The notes below the pieces were generated by a model that ran no database searches, had not been told where the DNA came from, and saw nothing but the letters and a program-made list of their open reading frames with translations. The position numbers and the translations under genes are program-made. From the NCBI GenBank assembly GCA_034696485.1, contig JAQIWT010001206.1, positions 1-11,944 of the forward strand: a stretch of DNA of 11,944 nt, given 5' to 3'. Of the stretch, positions 1 to 9,097 are shown piece after piece. The stretch is from Isohypsibius dastychi. Lineage: Eukaryota; Tardigrada; Eutardigrada; Parachela; Isohypsibiidae. Positions within the stretch are counted from its first letter, which is position 1, and every line of letters starts with the position of its first letter.

Positions 1-140
1 TGTACAATGGAGCCGGATGTATTTTGAAGACAAAGGCAGCGTTATCAACCGTTATTGTACAAACATTCGAACACAAGAACCTCACATCGCCCGTATTTTT
101 GCCTACCAGTGAGATCATCGAAATTTGATCATTTCGAAAC

Positions 141-148
141 TATTTAAA
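141..148 (+). promoter_or_regulatory. TATA-like box upstream of the dioxygenase gene
   Basis: The bases TATTTAAA lie about 80 bp before the ATG at 220, a distance that would leave a short 5' untranslated leader. The placement fits a core promoter for the plus-strand dioxygenase gene. No initiator element is obvious, so this is only a positional match to a common motif. Confidence 0.3.
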
Positions 149-219
149 GCTTTTTGCGGTACGATAGTCGTTGCTTAAATGATTTTGCGTCTGAGTTGGT
201 GCCATCAAATTAATCAACA

Positions 220-2795
220 ATGATTCTTTTCACGGTCCTTTTTGTCATCATGACTTTTTGCAGTGACGGACTTTGCACAGATGCGCCAGATTTTCCACAT
301 TCTATCATGCTGAAGTCCAAAGGTAACGTGAAAATTATTTAAATGCGGCCAAGGACTTGACCAGCGGTGTTTTGGTCACCAAGAGTCTCTAGGGATCATA
401 CTTTGCGAAGTTTTTTCTTGAAATGTTCGAGTGCTCCATGTATGTTCACGCTACGCGTCAGAGTCATACATTTACGGATAAGATTACAGCACCGATCTTG
501 ACCGTACGGGAATGCCGTTAGGCTCGACTGCGCCCAGCGTTCAAAGAAAGGAGCTTGACGTCACACCTGTGTGCAGGTTACACCGCATTGGTCGGAAAGA
601 ATGAAATAATGTCTTCTCTGATGTTTGGTCCCCGCACTCATAAAGGAACCTACAAACACACCTCAGCCCCGGGTAGGTTCCGGGAACAATAGGCCAGCCG
701 CTCGCTGCATACTGTTTTTCACGTGACCAGAGCAGTCCAACCCCCAAAACTGGGTGAGGTGGGGGGAGGGGAGGGGGTAGGCATCATCAGATTATCCGCA
801 CTGGTCATCCACCTGAGATTCCGAAGTGTTGGGGCTCAGTTGCCGTGTTGCATCCCCGGAGGGAATCAGAATATGTAGAATTTCAACTGGATCAGGTGAT
901 TGAGAATATCCACCCGCCCTGTGAAATCGATGGATCTACAACTGCGAAATTCCATGCTGCCCTGAAGCTTGGTTCCAATTTGGGATTATGCGCGCCCAAA
1001 TTTATGACAGCCAAAGTTCCGCGCCCTCCCAAGTTGTTTGGCAATACAAATAAACATAAAAATTCCATAAGTGGACCACCCTTCGGTTCTTGATTTGCTG
1101 ATCCATACACATGACTGGTCCACTTAATGTCAGACCCCCGGCACGCCCACCATCAGAAAAATCTGAACCCCTGTTATATTGAATAAACCCCCTAAGCTTC
1201 GACGGGTCCTCAGTAGCTTCTTATCAAATCAAGTTACGGATGACAAGAGCATCTAGCTTCGCGTGGCTTGATGTTTTCTTGATGGCTGAAAATTTCCAAA
1301 ATGAATGAAAGGTTTTCAGAATCATATTATTTAGTATATTGTACCGCTTTGAAACGTAACTGCTCTATTCAATGAAGTTTTTCCAGGCAGTGGTTCCACA
1401 ACGAGTGATACACATACATGAATGGTTCACTTAGGGTGGTCCGCATTCATGGCGGGCCCATAAAACAAAATATAAGGACACACTTCGTTCCCAAACTGGT
1501 GGTCCATAAACATGACTGGTTCATTCATGGCGGTCCACTTAATGACTTTTACTGCCCAAAAACTCTACAGATTCACCGACTCGTCTTTTGCAGGGAGAGG
1601 GACTGTTGAATTCTTCATGGCACCCCTCGATCCACCGAAACCATTCACGATCACATTGGGTGAACATGTACTAACCGTCGACAGATTCACCGTTAATATC
1701 TCGAGCAACTTTAAACTGGTCACTTGGAAAACCCCATCATCTCCTTTAACCAACTTCAGATCTCCTCAACAACAAATCTGGCTCTCCATTTCACCTCGAA
1801 AGCCGGCTTTCATCAAATTTGGCTACGGGTATCGAATGCAGAAAAATCTGCTCTTCCTGTTCACTTCACCAGCGAAGAACGATAATGATGACCCTATGGA
1901 TCGCTCACTGAAGAATATCGACATGGTGACAATCGATGCTTCGGTAAAGCTTACCACACAGCCGCGATACCATGCGGAGACAGTCATGTTGGACCCCTCG
2001 CCAACTCTCATTCACCCAGAAAAGAGAACGCGCATACATGACCTTTATCAGGACGGGTTGTTCTACGTGCCGGTTGGAGCTCTGCCTCCTGTTTCAGCTG
2101 GACTTTTGGAGCAATTGCAGCACTGGCAGCTGACTCCGAATGAGATCGAGGCCATCAATTATTGTGTTGACACATTAGGCTGCAAACTCCAAAGAAAGAT
2201 TCAGGAAAAGATGGATAGAAATGAGTTGCTCGGTTATCTTCGCATGCCTCTGGAGGAATCGAGATTGACTGCACCCGGTCAAGAAATGGTATTGGAAATC
2301 TGGTTGAAGGGTGGGTCCAGCCCAATCCATCACCATGGAATGAGCGCTGCGGTCATCAAAGTGCTCCATGGAACTATCCTGGCTCATTATTTCAATCCCT
2401 TGGTGAGCAACAATCGAGAGGAGCATCAGCTGATTGACACTGCGATTCTTAAAGAGGGTGAATATACCTGGATGTTATCCGACCTCTATCAGACTCATCA
2501 GCTGTTCAACAACCGCACCGACACAGTGACAATCACCTTGCAAGCATATGGATACGAAGATCATTTGGACGAACGTTTGGACTACTTCGGTTACTTCAAT
2601 CAGACCAATGGGGAAGACCGCGAACTTCATGAATTTTACCCAAAAATCGACTTCCAGTTCGAAGAGCTAGCCGGAATCGAAGCGGAATACAACCGGTCAA
2701 AGAATGCGACTGGGAATGGTGGAGCAGCAGCTAAGCAGGCAGCTAGTTTTGTAATTCAAGGAGTGTTAATTGTGTGTTGCTTCATTTTTTGTTGA
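220..2795 (+). CDS. Secreted, probably GPI-anchored cysteine-dioxygenase-like protein (2 exons, 434 aa)
   Basis: Exons are 220-322 and 1594-2795; the phase-1 intron 323-1593 has a GTAACG donor and a TTTTGCAG acceptor. Residues 1-20 form a signal peptide with a hydrophobic core. Residues about 35-127 form a beta-rich domain with W79, W97 and an IKFGYG stretch; it weakly recalls the farnesoic-acid-methyltransferase-like domain (low confidence). Residues about 195-360 match the cysteine dioxygenase cupin. The iron ligands would be H280, H282 and H336. Y249-x-R251 matches the substrate-binding Tyr-x-Arg of mammalian CDO1, G294 sits at the family spacing, and Y353 lies 17 residues after the third His, as Tyr157 does in CDO1. 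The crosslink cysteine (Cys93 in CDO1) is replaced by A287. The C terminus has small residues at 408-414 and then a hydrophobic tail 418-434 ending at the stop, typical of a GPI signal. Five N-glycosylation sequons support a secreted form. The family reaction is oxidation of a thiol to a sulfinic acid with O2; the true substrate is unknown. Confidence 0.82.
752..777 (+). other. G-rich tract with G-quadruplex potential
   Basis: Four runs of three or more G (752-754, 761-766, 768-771, 773-777) are separated by loops of 6, 1 and 1 bases, which fits the usual G3+ N1-7 pattern. It lies on the coding strand inside the dioxygenase intron. It could affect transcription or splicing, but no function can be read from the sequence. 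Confidence 0.4.
1068..1541. repeat. Cluster of short degenerate repeats in the intron
   Basis: A 17-base element at 1103-1119 recurs at 1504-1520 with one mismatch. The 12-mer CATTCATGGCGG occurs at 1444-1455 and 1522-1533, 78 bases apart. The decamer GGTCCACTTA occurs at 1117-1126 and 1532-1541, with a one-mismatch copy at 1424-1433 and an inverted copy at 1068-1077. The pattern suggests remnants of a short dispersed or transposon-derived repeat rather than a simple tandem array. No transposase or clear terminal repeats are visible. Confidence 0.5.
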
Positions 2796-3919
2796 AAGCA
2801 GTCTCCAAACTGAAATATTCTTTACCACGGATCAAACTTTTTTAAGAGTTTTTTTCCCAAGTTTCGCCGTGCCTGTGTTTGATACAGGTTCCGATGCATC
2901 GCTGAATTGCGGGTGAAATTCAACAAGCACCTTCACACTGATTGTAAATTGTAACAATTCTGAAAATAAGCAAATTTACACGTCATACAATGTCCTAAAA
3001 GTGAATTTCAACTTACAGGTCTGTACGATTGAGGTTCAGAGTCTTCGCTCACGAGGGCTTGTAGAAAGAACCATTGCCTCTGGACAGTTTATGGTCCAGA
3101 GAACATCCCTGTGCAGCTGATTGGCATAAATCCGTCCCAGCAGAGCGTAGCCTCATCAAGCACGGTTGGAATTGTTGAAGTGTTGTGATCATTTAGCTCT
3201 TATTCTACAAAATCCAGCACATCGGAAGTTTCTCAAAAACAAATTTGTTGTTTGAAGTTTGTTTCCTCGGTGTGTAGCAGATTTGAATCTGTCAACTTTT
3301 TCTCCGTCAAAAGGGTTCTGTGACATCAAAATCGTAAAATCGACGATGAATATGCCGTATTGAAATACTGAGACACGATCAGTGTCCAACGCTGCGCAAT
3401 TTATTGAGTAAGAACGCTTTTCCGAAACCGTTTTGTTTGTCCACACCCTCGAGCATTGTAGGTCGCAGTTTTTTAAATGCAAGCCCTGAGAACAATAATA
3501 CAACGCCTCCGTGTGAAGCGCTGTAAAACAATCATTCCAGGTAGGTTATTCTTCAAACCGCAGATCGTCTGACCTTGGAGGACATACCGGTACATGTTTC
3601 TGCTCATTTGAATTACATAACCACAGCGATTTTCTGTGACGAAGAAACATAGTTCCGGCTAACAAGATTTGCAGAGAATTATAATATCATAATTCTCTCT
3701 GATTACCACCCCTTCTCCAGACAGATTTCCAATCGAGGCAGCCTTGACAGGCAATAAGTCAGCATGTGCAAATTTTGGCATTAAACCCTACCAGATTTTA
3801 TCGGCGGAATCGTAATCAGGACAACTCGGGCCGCGACTAGGGATTCTCGAATTGGTTACTATATCATCATTTTTGGGAGCTTGACGTTTCGGTTTCATAA
3901 CGGTTAACTGAACTCTGGA
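2796..3919. other. Intergenic region between dioxygenase and receptor genes
   Basis: This stretch should hold the 3' untranslated region of the dioxygenase gene and the promoter of the receptor gene. No AATAAA signal was found just after the stop. A minus-strand open frame at 3189-3503 (104 codons) has no signal peptide, recognised motif or supported splice partner, so I do not call it a gene. A perfect 10-bp hairpin lies at 3673-3698. Confidence 0.5.
3673..3698. repeat. AT-rich perfect inverted repeat
   Basis: AGAGAATTAT (3673-3682) is followed after six bases by its exact reverse complement (3689-3698). It lies about 220 bp upstream of the receptor start codon. It may be a protein-binding palindrome or a chance AT-rich hairpin. 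Confidence 0.45.
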
Positions 3920-6900
3920 ATGTTTCAATTTGTTCTGCTGAGCACGTTGTATAATCTCGCTGAATGTCGATTGAATATCGTTTCGATTATGAATGGACGA
4001 GGGCCCACATCGTGCTCCCCGCAGCTATATCCGGCAATGATGGTGGCATTCGCTGACATGGAAGCACAATACCCAGATATCATGGCTAACTATACTTGGA
4101 CAGCAATAGATAACGAGCATGTGCAGACTTGTGGACCAGAGGATGAACAGCAGGTCTATTCTGATCTTGGGCGTTTGTATGGACAGGGTTTGTTGCGTGT
4201 TGATGGAGCATTAACCATGGTTTACGTCCCAAGTAATTTGACCCGAAATAATTCCTTTTGTCATTGCAGCGTAATGATGTATTCCCTAATTTCAGCCTGC
4301 GGGGATACTTTCCGGTTTGTTGCTGATCAAGCAAGAGGTCAGTTGGGTCATTAAGCAATACGTCACGGCAACAATGGTTCTGCTTCGTGGAGGCTCGTGA
4401 TTCTCTTTTAATGACTAGCTCCGGCCCAAATTTTTTCTGGGCAACAAGTCCCACCCTAGATCGCAAACCTCTAAATAACGTTGAAAATATCAAATATCAC
4501 CTCTATTCAACACTGTGACCTTCACTCGCAGTTCCGAGAGTGTTCGGGGAGTTTTAAACAACAAGTTTTAAGGATAGATAGGGCATGGTGCAGGGTATAG
4601 AGATGTGGCAGTGCAAAAAGCCCGGTGAAGTTCTGGCAAAATGTGCAAGCGGCTTCATCAGATGCTCTTTCAATGTTGTGCCATAAGGAGCTTGGGAATC
4701 ATAAAATAATCGTCCTGGGATGCTGATTAATCCATTTATGTTGGAATTAAGTCAGATATTTTTCCGGAGGCTTTTATTAACTGACCTTCAGTGACCGCTA
4801 TATATATTCATTTACACAATTCCTTGTGCATAGACCGGTATCATATCACATCGCGATCATAGCCTTTAGGCTTGATCGCGAGGTTAGTTTTGCCAGTAAT
4901 TATCTGAAAAACCGTCCGTTGAGGTTGGACAATCGGGCTTAAAAACTAATTAGATTCGACGAGATGATTCCTTGGAATGCCAATATTTGAATTTTCTTAA
5001 TGATCAAAAGCTTAAGGTCACTAGCAAGAAAAAGTTGAATCTTCCGCCAAATACGAATTTTGAATTACTCGTGCAATCATAATAAAATGAATTACGTTGG
5101 ATGGATCTAAATCTGGCCATAGCCGATGAAGATTCAAGATTCATCTGAACAGAAAGAGAAAAACCGTAATTTTAACAACCTGGGTAGCCATAACTGCCCC
5201 AGTACAGAATATACCGGCAACGAGCTTGTGTTTTCTTGTGGTTTGCTATGCCAGCGATTGTGTCACCCCACCTCCCACCAAACAGCTGTAAACAAAAAAG
5301 ACCAAGAAAGGGCTCGAAACACAAAAACAAGTACAAACTCAATTTTCTGTTCATTTTCCAGAACTGGACTTTTTCGCTCCAGTCAGGTAAGTAAAACAGC
5401 AAAGCCCGAACTTCTACTGTTCCCGACGGTTCTTTTGCAGCACGAGCGGTGATGCAGCGTTCAGTGATAAAAAGAGATATTCCAATGTCCTCAACATGGC
5501 AGTGGCGTCCAGTTCAGTCATGGCCGACGCGACAATGGCGATTCTCGATCGATACGGTTGGACTCGCTTAGCTATAATAAACGATGAGCTGACTGGTATC
5601 ATTGGAAGCGGGCGTTATCGTGAGACATTCCGGAGTCTGTTGGTTGCAATCAAGAAACACTGGAGAAGAGTTCAGTACATTGTGGTTAAAATTGATTCAG
5701 CATCGAATCACAGCTACAGTGACGCACTCAAAGAAGCGGCCAGCTTTAGCAGAGGTCAGATCCCATATCGGGCAGATCAGCATGTATGTTCAAACCGTGT
5801 ATCGACATTACAGTCATGTTTCACTGTACTCCCACGAACTACGAGAGGATCTTACTTGTAAGTACCAAACAAACTCTCCGATGTAGAGTACTGCGCTTGT
5901 CCTACGGAGTACTGTGACCTCTCGTCCTGTTCGAACAGAATTTTGTCACCATGAGCGTAGCGTGTAATAGTGTGTGGATGACCTCAAACCCAGCTTCGGC
6001 AAACATGAGAAATAGGTAGGGCGTTAGAAACCAGATTCATTCCACTTTGTGTATTTCAAGTGAACCATAACCTTAGAAGGTAACAGTTTCGGTTTTGGTT
6101 ATTTTCTTGACTTTGCCTAACTGCTGTTGCGTCCAAACAAACCCATGATCGAGTTACTGCTCAATTTAGAACACAAACATATGGACGCAAACATATTTCG
6201 CCCCGACGCGTTTGAGTTGTATAAAGTATGTGTAATAAGCCGCATTGGAACCTGATGATATGCCCGGGACTGTTCGAACACCGTGCGAGGATACGCGGTC
6301 CTCTACAGCCGTATCGTCTTTCATACTAAATCATCCATGTTTTTACCACAGGCTGCTGCTGATGACCTTGGAATGACGCATGGAGATTATGTAAGTACAG
6401 AAATAAGACGGATCGACAGGGGCTAAGCCGTTAGCAGTTGTGAGATTTTTTAATTAAATTGGAAGTCCACGGAAAACTCAGAAGGCCGATATAAGCAAAT
6501 CACAATAACAATAAAATCCGCTGGACGGTGGGCTGTTCTGTTCCGAGATAATGTTGTTGCTCCGTGGCGTAGGTGAGTGGAGCTGTGTCTATCATAAGCG
6601 CGGGGGATGATGCTACTACTATCAGTCCATGCAAAACAAATAAGAAAATAACAGTATGAAACCTGGTTGGGAATATTTCGATCCAGTTCAACGGAGGAAG
6701 GGTAAGTATGTGACATTGATTCATCATATCGTGTATGTCGACATATCCTCGTCATACCGATATCGTGTTCAGAGCGGACGCTGCCCAAATTCGATCTTAA
6801 CTGATTTGGGTCCCAAGGGTGTGCCGAGTGGGGGGTGGATGATTTTGTCAGCCCTTCAAATCAGTCTCCCGAATATTTTTGTTAGCCCTCGGAAAGGGGC

Positions 6901-8055
6901 AATGGATGGGAAGGAATATTGGGATGCTGAGTACATTCTTATATTGCGAAAGATTGTGGTTATCAGGCCAGTGCAGACCACCCCCACAGTAGATTCAGTC
7001 TCGAAGTTTTGATCTTCGGCACAACTCTGTTGGAGCTTACCCGCTTCTAGGTTTTCCTGTATTCCTTCTCAATCCAAGTTCCCCCGGTGGTACCCCTGCA
7101 CTGGAGAAAGAATGACAACCATGACGAGGTACTGCTTACGTCATTTGCTCTGAACTCGTACACTTTGCGGATAATATGTTCCAGAAAGTACTACGAGCTT
7201 TTGGAAGCGTTCTCCACCAGAGAAATCCTCCTCCCGACTGGAAAGGTTTCAACGCAACGATGCAGAAAATAAACAGGATTCGAGAGGAAATATATCACGA
7301 CAACGCTGGAAACCAGAACATGGTATGTTAGATACATGACAACATTTCTAACTAGTGGACATCCTCAGAACTAACATCTTCTACCAGAGGAACGCAATGG
7401 TCATCGGTTGCTATGAAACATTCCGTGCTGTCATTCAAGTTGTTAACGAATCAGCCACTCTTCTTGAAACTTCAACACCAACAGGCGCTAGGAAATTTTT
7501 GAAAACATTTTCTCGCCGGACTTTTAGATCTTCAGCAGGTGAATTCAAGACGTCCGATTCCGGTTCACGCGTACTTCAGCAGGAGATCCAGAGGTTTGAC
7601 CTGGAAAGAGATGAATTCGTGGTAATGATATCGACCTTGCAAGTTGATCCTTGTTAATGTTTCAAGTTTCAGACATTTCTGTTCTTTGAAGATCTCTCGA
7701 AGAAGTTTTCAGTTTTGCAAGAAAGCGCTTGGGATACTAGTCAAGGATCAACTTCGTCGCCAGACTGCCGGTTTGAAGTAGCGGGTTGTCCAACCGACGA
7801 CGTCGGCCGTAGTGCGGTCATAATAATGTTCTCTGTGATAGTTGCACTGATTGCAACTGTTCTACTGGTGGCGTGGGAACTCAAGTAAGTCGGGGTGATT
7901 CGACTATACAAGCCATGACGGAACGTTTTGATCTAGATACAAACACGATGGATCCTATTGGAAGCTCGAATCGAGAACATTTCGACCTGTTGATTTCAGA
8001 CGGAAATCTTCATCTTAGGTATCGGAAGCAAAGATATGCACGTTCATGCACTTGA
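3920..8055 (+). CDS. Single-pass receptor with ANF-receptor ligand-binding ectodomain and very short tail (11 exons, 491 aa)
   Basis: Exons: 3920-4232, 4296-4337, 5362-5386, 5441-5754, 5814-5857, 6352-6390, 7051-7128, 7185-7322, 7388-7621, 7673-7884, 8019-8055. All introns are GT-AG, phases agree, and the total is 1476 nt. Residues 1-17 are a signal peptide. Residues 18 to about 420 follow the type-I periplasmic-binding/ANF-receptor fold of natriuretic peptide receptors and receptor guanylate cyclases. Landmarks are CGPED near 71, AILDRYGW near 160, then SRVMFHCTP (230-238) and DLGMTHGDYVFLY (251-263) read across splice junctions, and WRKNDNHDE (277-285). A 21-residue membrane segment spans about 457-477, followed by a basic tail KYRKQRYARSCT and a stop. 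No kinase-homology or cyclase domain follows before the opposite-strand histone gene, so it resembles a clearance-type receptor. The ligand is unknown. The last acceptor is uncertain: using 7999 instead also gives a stop after a few residues. Confidence 0.82.
4233..4295 (+). other. Stop-free 63-bp intron (3n) in the receptor gene
   Basis: The donor GTAATT and acceptor CTAATTTCAG bracket 63 bases that contain no stop in the reading frame. Removing it joins VDGALTM to TCGDTF in a way that fits the family. Retaining it would add 21 residues in frame, with two extra cysteines and an N-glycosylation sequon. Splicing is the better-supported reading. Confidence 0.55.
4338..5361 (+). other. 1.02-kb intron of the receptor gene
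   Basis: The donor is GTCAGT after a phase-1 codon; the acceptor TTTTCCAG precedes a 25-nt microexon. A small open frame at 5126-5452 overlaps the microexon but shows no protein similarity. A strong hairpin lies at 4851-4881. Nothing else coding was recognised. Confidence 0.6.
4851..4881. repeat. Bulged 14-bp inverted repeat in receptor intron
   Basis: Arms TCGCGATCA and TGATCGCGA (9 bp) are continued by AGCCT and AGGCT (5 bp) around a two-base loop, with one bulged T on the left arm. The near-perfect 31-base hairpin is GC-rich at its base and stands out from the surrounding AT-rich intron. Confidence 0.6.
5858..6351 (+). other. 494-bp intron of the receptor gene
   Basis: The intron separates two short exons (44 and 39 nt) whose translations join as ERILL and AAADDLGM, as expected for this family. 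It contains two copies of the palindrome core CTGTTCGAACA (5927-5937 and 6270-6280). No other feature was recognised. Confidence 0.65.
6391..7050 (+). other. 660-bp intron of the receptor gene
   Basis: The donor GTAAGT follows the codons for HGDY; the acceptor CGCTTCTAG precedes VFLYSF in phase 0, restoring the family's GDYVF-like segment. Plus-strand and minus-strand open frames within it have no supported partners. One internal stretch with good splice sites (6655-6701) fails on phase and was rejected as an exon. Confidence 0.65.
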
Positions 8056-9097
8056 TGGCTATAAACACAGTTTCTGATACTGTACCAGACAACAGAGAAT
8101 GCTCATTTTGATTTTTGCGACTGCCTCCTTGCTGATTGCGTCACGTTTTGTTGCCACCTTTTGCTTTTGGATAGTTTGATGCCTTTTTGAATCACTAATA
8201 CTGGTCACAAAAGCCTTGATAGATCATGCTACAGCCTAACTAATACGAGAATGTCATATCGTAACGGGTGGATACCATACTGATGGCGGTTTTGTGAAGA
8301 CCCTCACCCCCCTCCCCCCCCCCGGTTGGGTTTGCTTGATAAACAACGGTCAAAACTTCTTGACATACAGGCCAAAAGTTCTGGCCAAGGCCCTTATAGA
8401 TTAAGAAAGCACACTGTAGTTTGTCAGAGTTGCTTTACATATTTGGGCGAAACCCAGATCCTCAATCAGGTAAATACAAGACACCAGTTCGACCAAGTCC
8501 CCTCGGTATCACAGAGGTTTACAACCGTACCGGATTCTCAGTGTGACCTTCAACCAATCCGACCTGTGGCATTGTCCCGCCCATGCAGCATAGCGACGAG
8601 TTCTTGACGTTTTTGACGTAATGCACTGTACGTTTTGTTGCGTAGGTGAAATAGTAACGTAGTGGGCTGCCCTTGGGAGAGAAGTTGAAAGTCGCAGCGC
8701 ATAGCACCTGTGACATGGCTAGCGTGTTTCACCTGACAGAGCATACAGCAATTTCGATGCCATACTGCTTTCAGCTTCTACTGGTTTGCAGTACAACCAC
8801 AGGTCTCAGAGATCGAAAGGTCCCTCACCAAACACCAAAGGGATAATCTCCGGCGTACTTCATTCGGTGTCTTTTTCTACGAAAAAGTACTTCTGATTGA
8901 TGAACAACACAGAAGATGCTGCGACTGAACTGACCAACAGAATTTCATTCCAAGTTTATGAAAAAGTGAACAGTAATTGTTTGGATATGTTGTATGCCTC
9001 ATTAACATGAACAGCAAATCTTGCTCATACATAACGCTCAGTAAAGCAAGTAGTAATTTAACGGGACGTTATTGGCGCTTGTAGCGGCGCTGGGTGT
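8056..9097. other. Intergenic region between receptor and histone genes
   Basis: The two flanking genes converge here, so the stretch should carry both 3' untranslated regions. No AATAAA was found close to either stop on its own strand. The open frame at 8326-8607 (plus) and those at 8519-8744 (minus) have no recognisable similarity. A run of ten C lies at 8314-8323. I looked for a kinase-homology or cyclase exon continuing the receptor and found none. No animal replication-dependent histone 3' stem-loop was seen after the H3 stop. Confidence 0.5.

Larger units (their letters stand above)
323..1593 (+). other. Long intron of the dioxygenase gene
   Basis: This 1.27-kb stretch joins exon 1 (phase 1) to exon 2 so that a glycine codon is completed across the junction. 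It contains short open frames on both strands, none with recognisable protein similarity. It also holds a G-rich tract (752-777) and a cluster of short repeats (1068-1541). I see no convincing internal gene. Confidence 0.65.

Noticed and set aside
1-61. Inverted 8-mers TGTACAAT (1-8) and ATTGTACA (54-61).
   Set aside because: Short arms with a 45-base spacer at the window edge; likely chance and cannot be tested without flanking sequence.
840-895. Open segment with acceptor CTCAG and donor AG/GTGATT, considered as a second exon of the dioxygenase gene.
   Set aside because: It accepts the phase-1 end of exon 1 but leaves phase 0, which cannot join the exon at 1594. Direct joining of 322 to 1594 is in phase and reads naturally.
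3189-3503. Minus-strand open frame of 104 codons.
   Set aside because: No signal peptide, domain, splice partner or similarity; length alone is not enough in a eukaryotic intergenic region.
4086-4493. Minus-strand open frame of 135 codons.
   Set aside because: It lies opposite receptor exons 1 and 2 and has no independent support; treated as a shadow.
5756-5857. Apparent frameshift in the receptor ectodomain between the frame ending at 5754 and that of 5814-5857.
   Set aside because: A 59-bp GT-AG intron (5755-5813) explains it and gives the family-like SRVMFHCTP junction, so it is not a mutation.
6655-6701. Open segment reading YETWLGIFRSS with a good acceptor and a GTAAGT donor, considered as a receptor exon.
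   Set aside because: It leaves phase 2 while the next exon enters in phase 0, and direct joining of 6390 to 7051 restores the expected GDYVFLY segment.
8326-8607. Plus-strand frame considered as a continuation of the receptor into a kinase-homology domain.
   Set aside because: No kinase-homology or cyclase motif is present and it is preceded by a homopolymer C run; no phase-consistent splice from 7884 was convincing.
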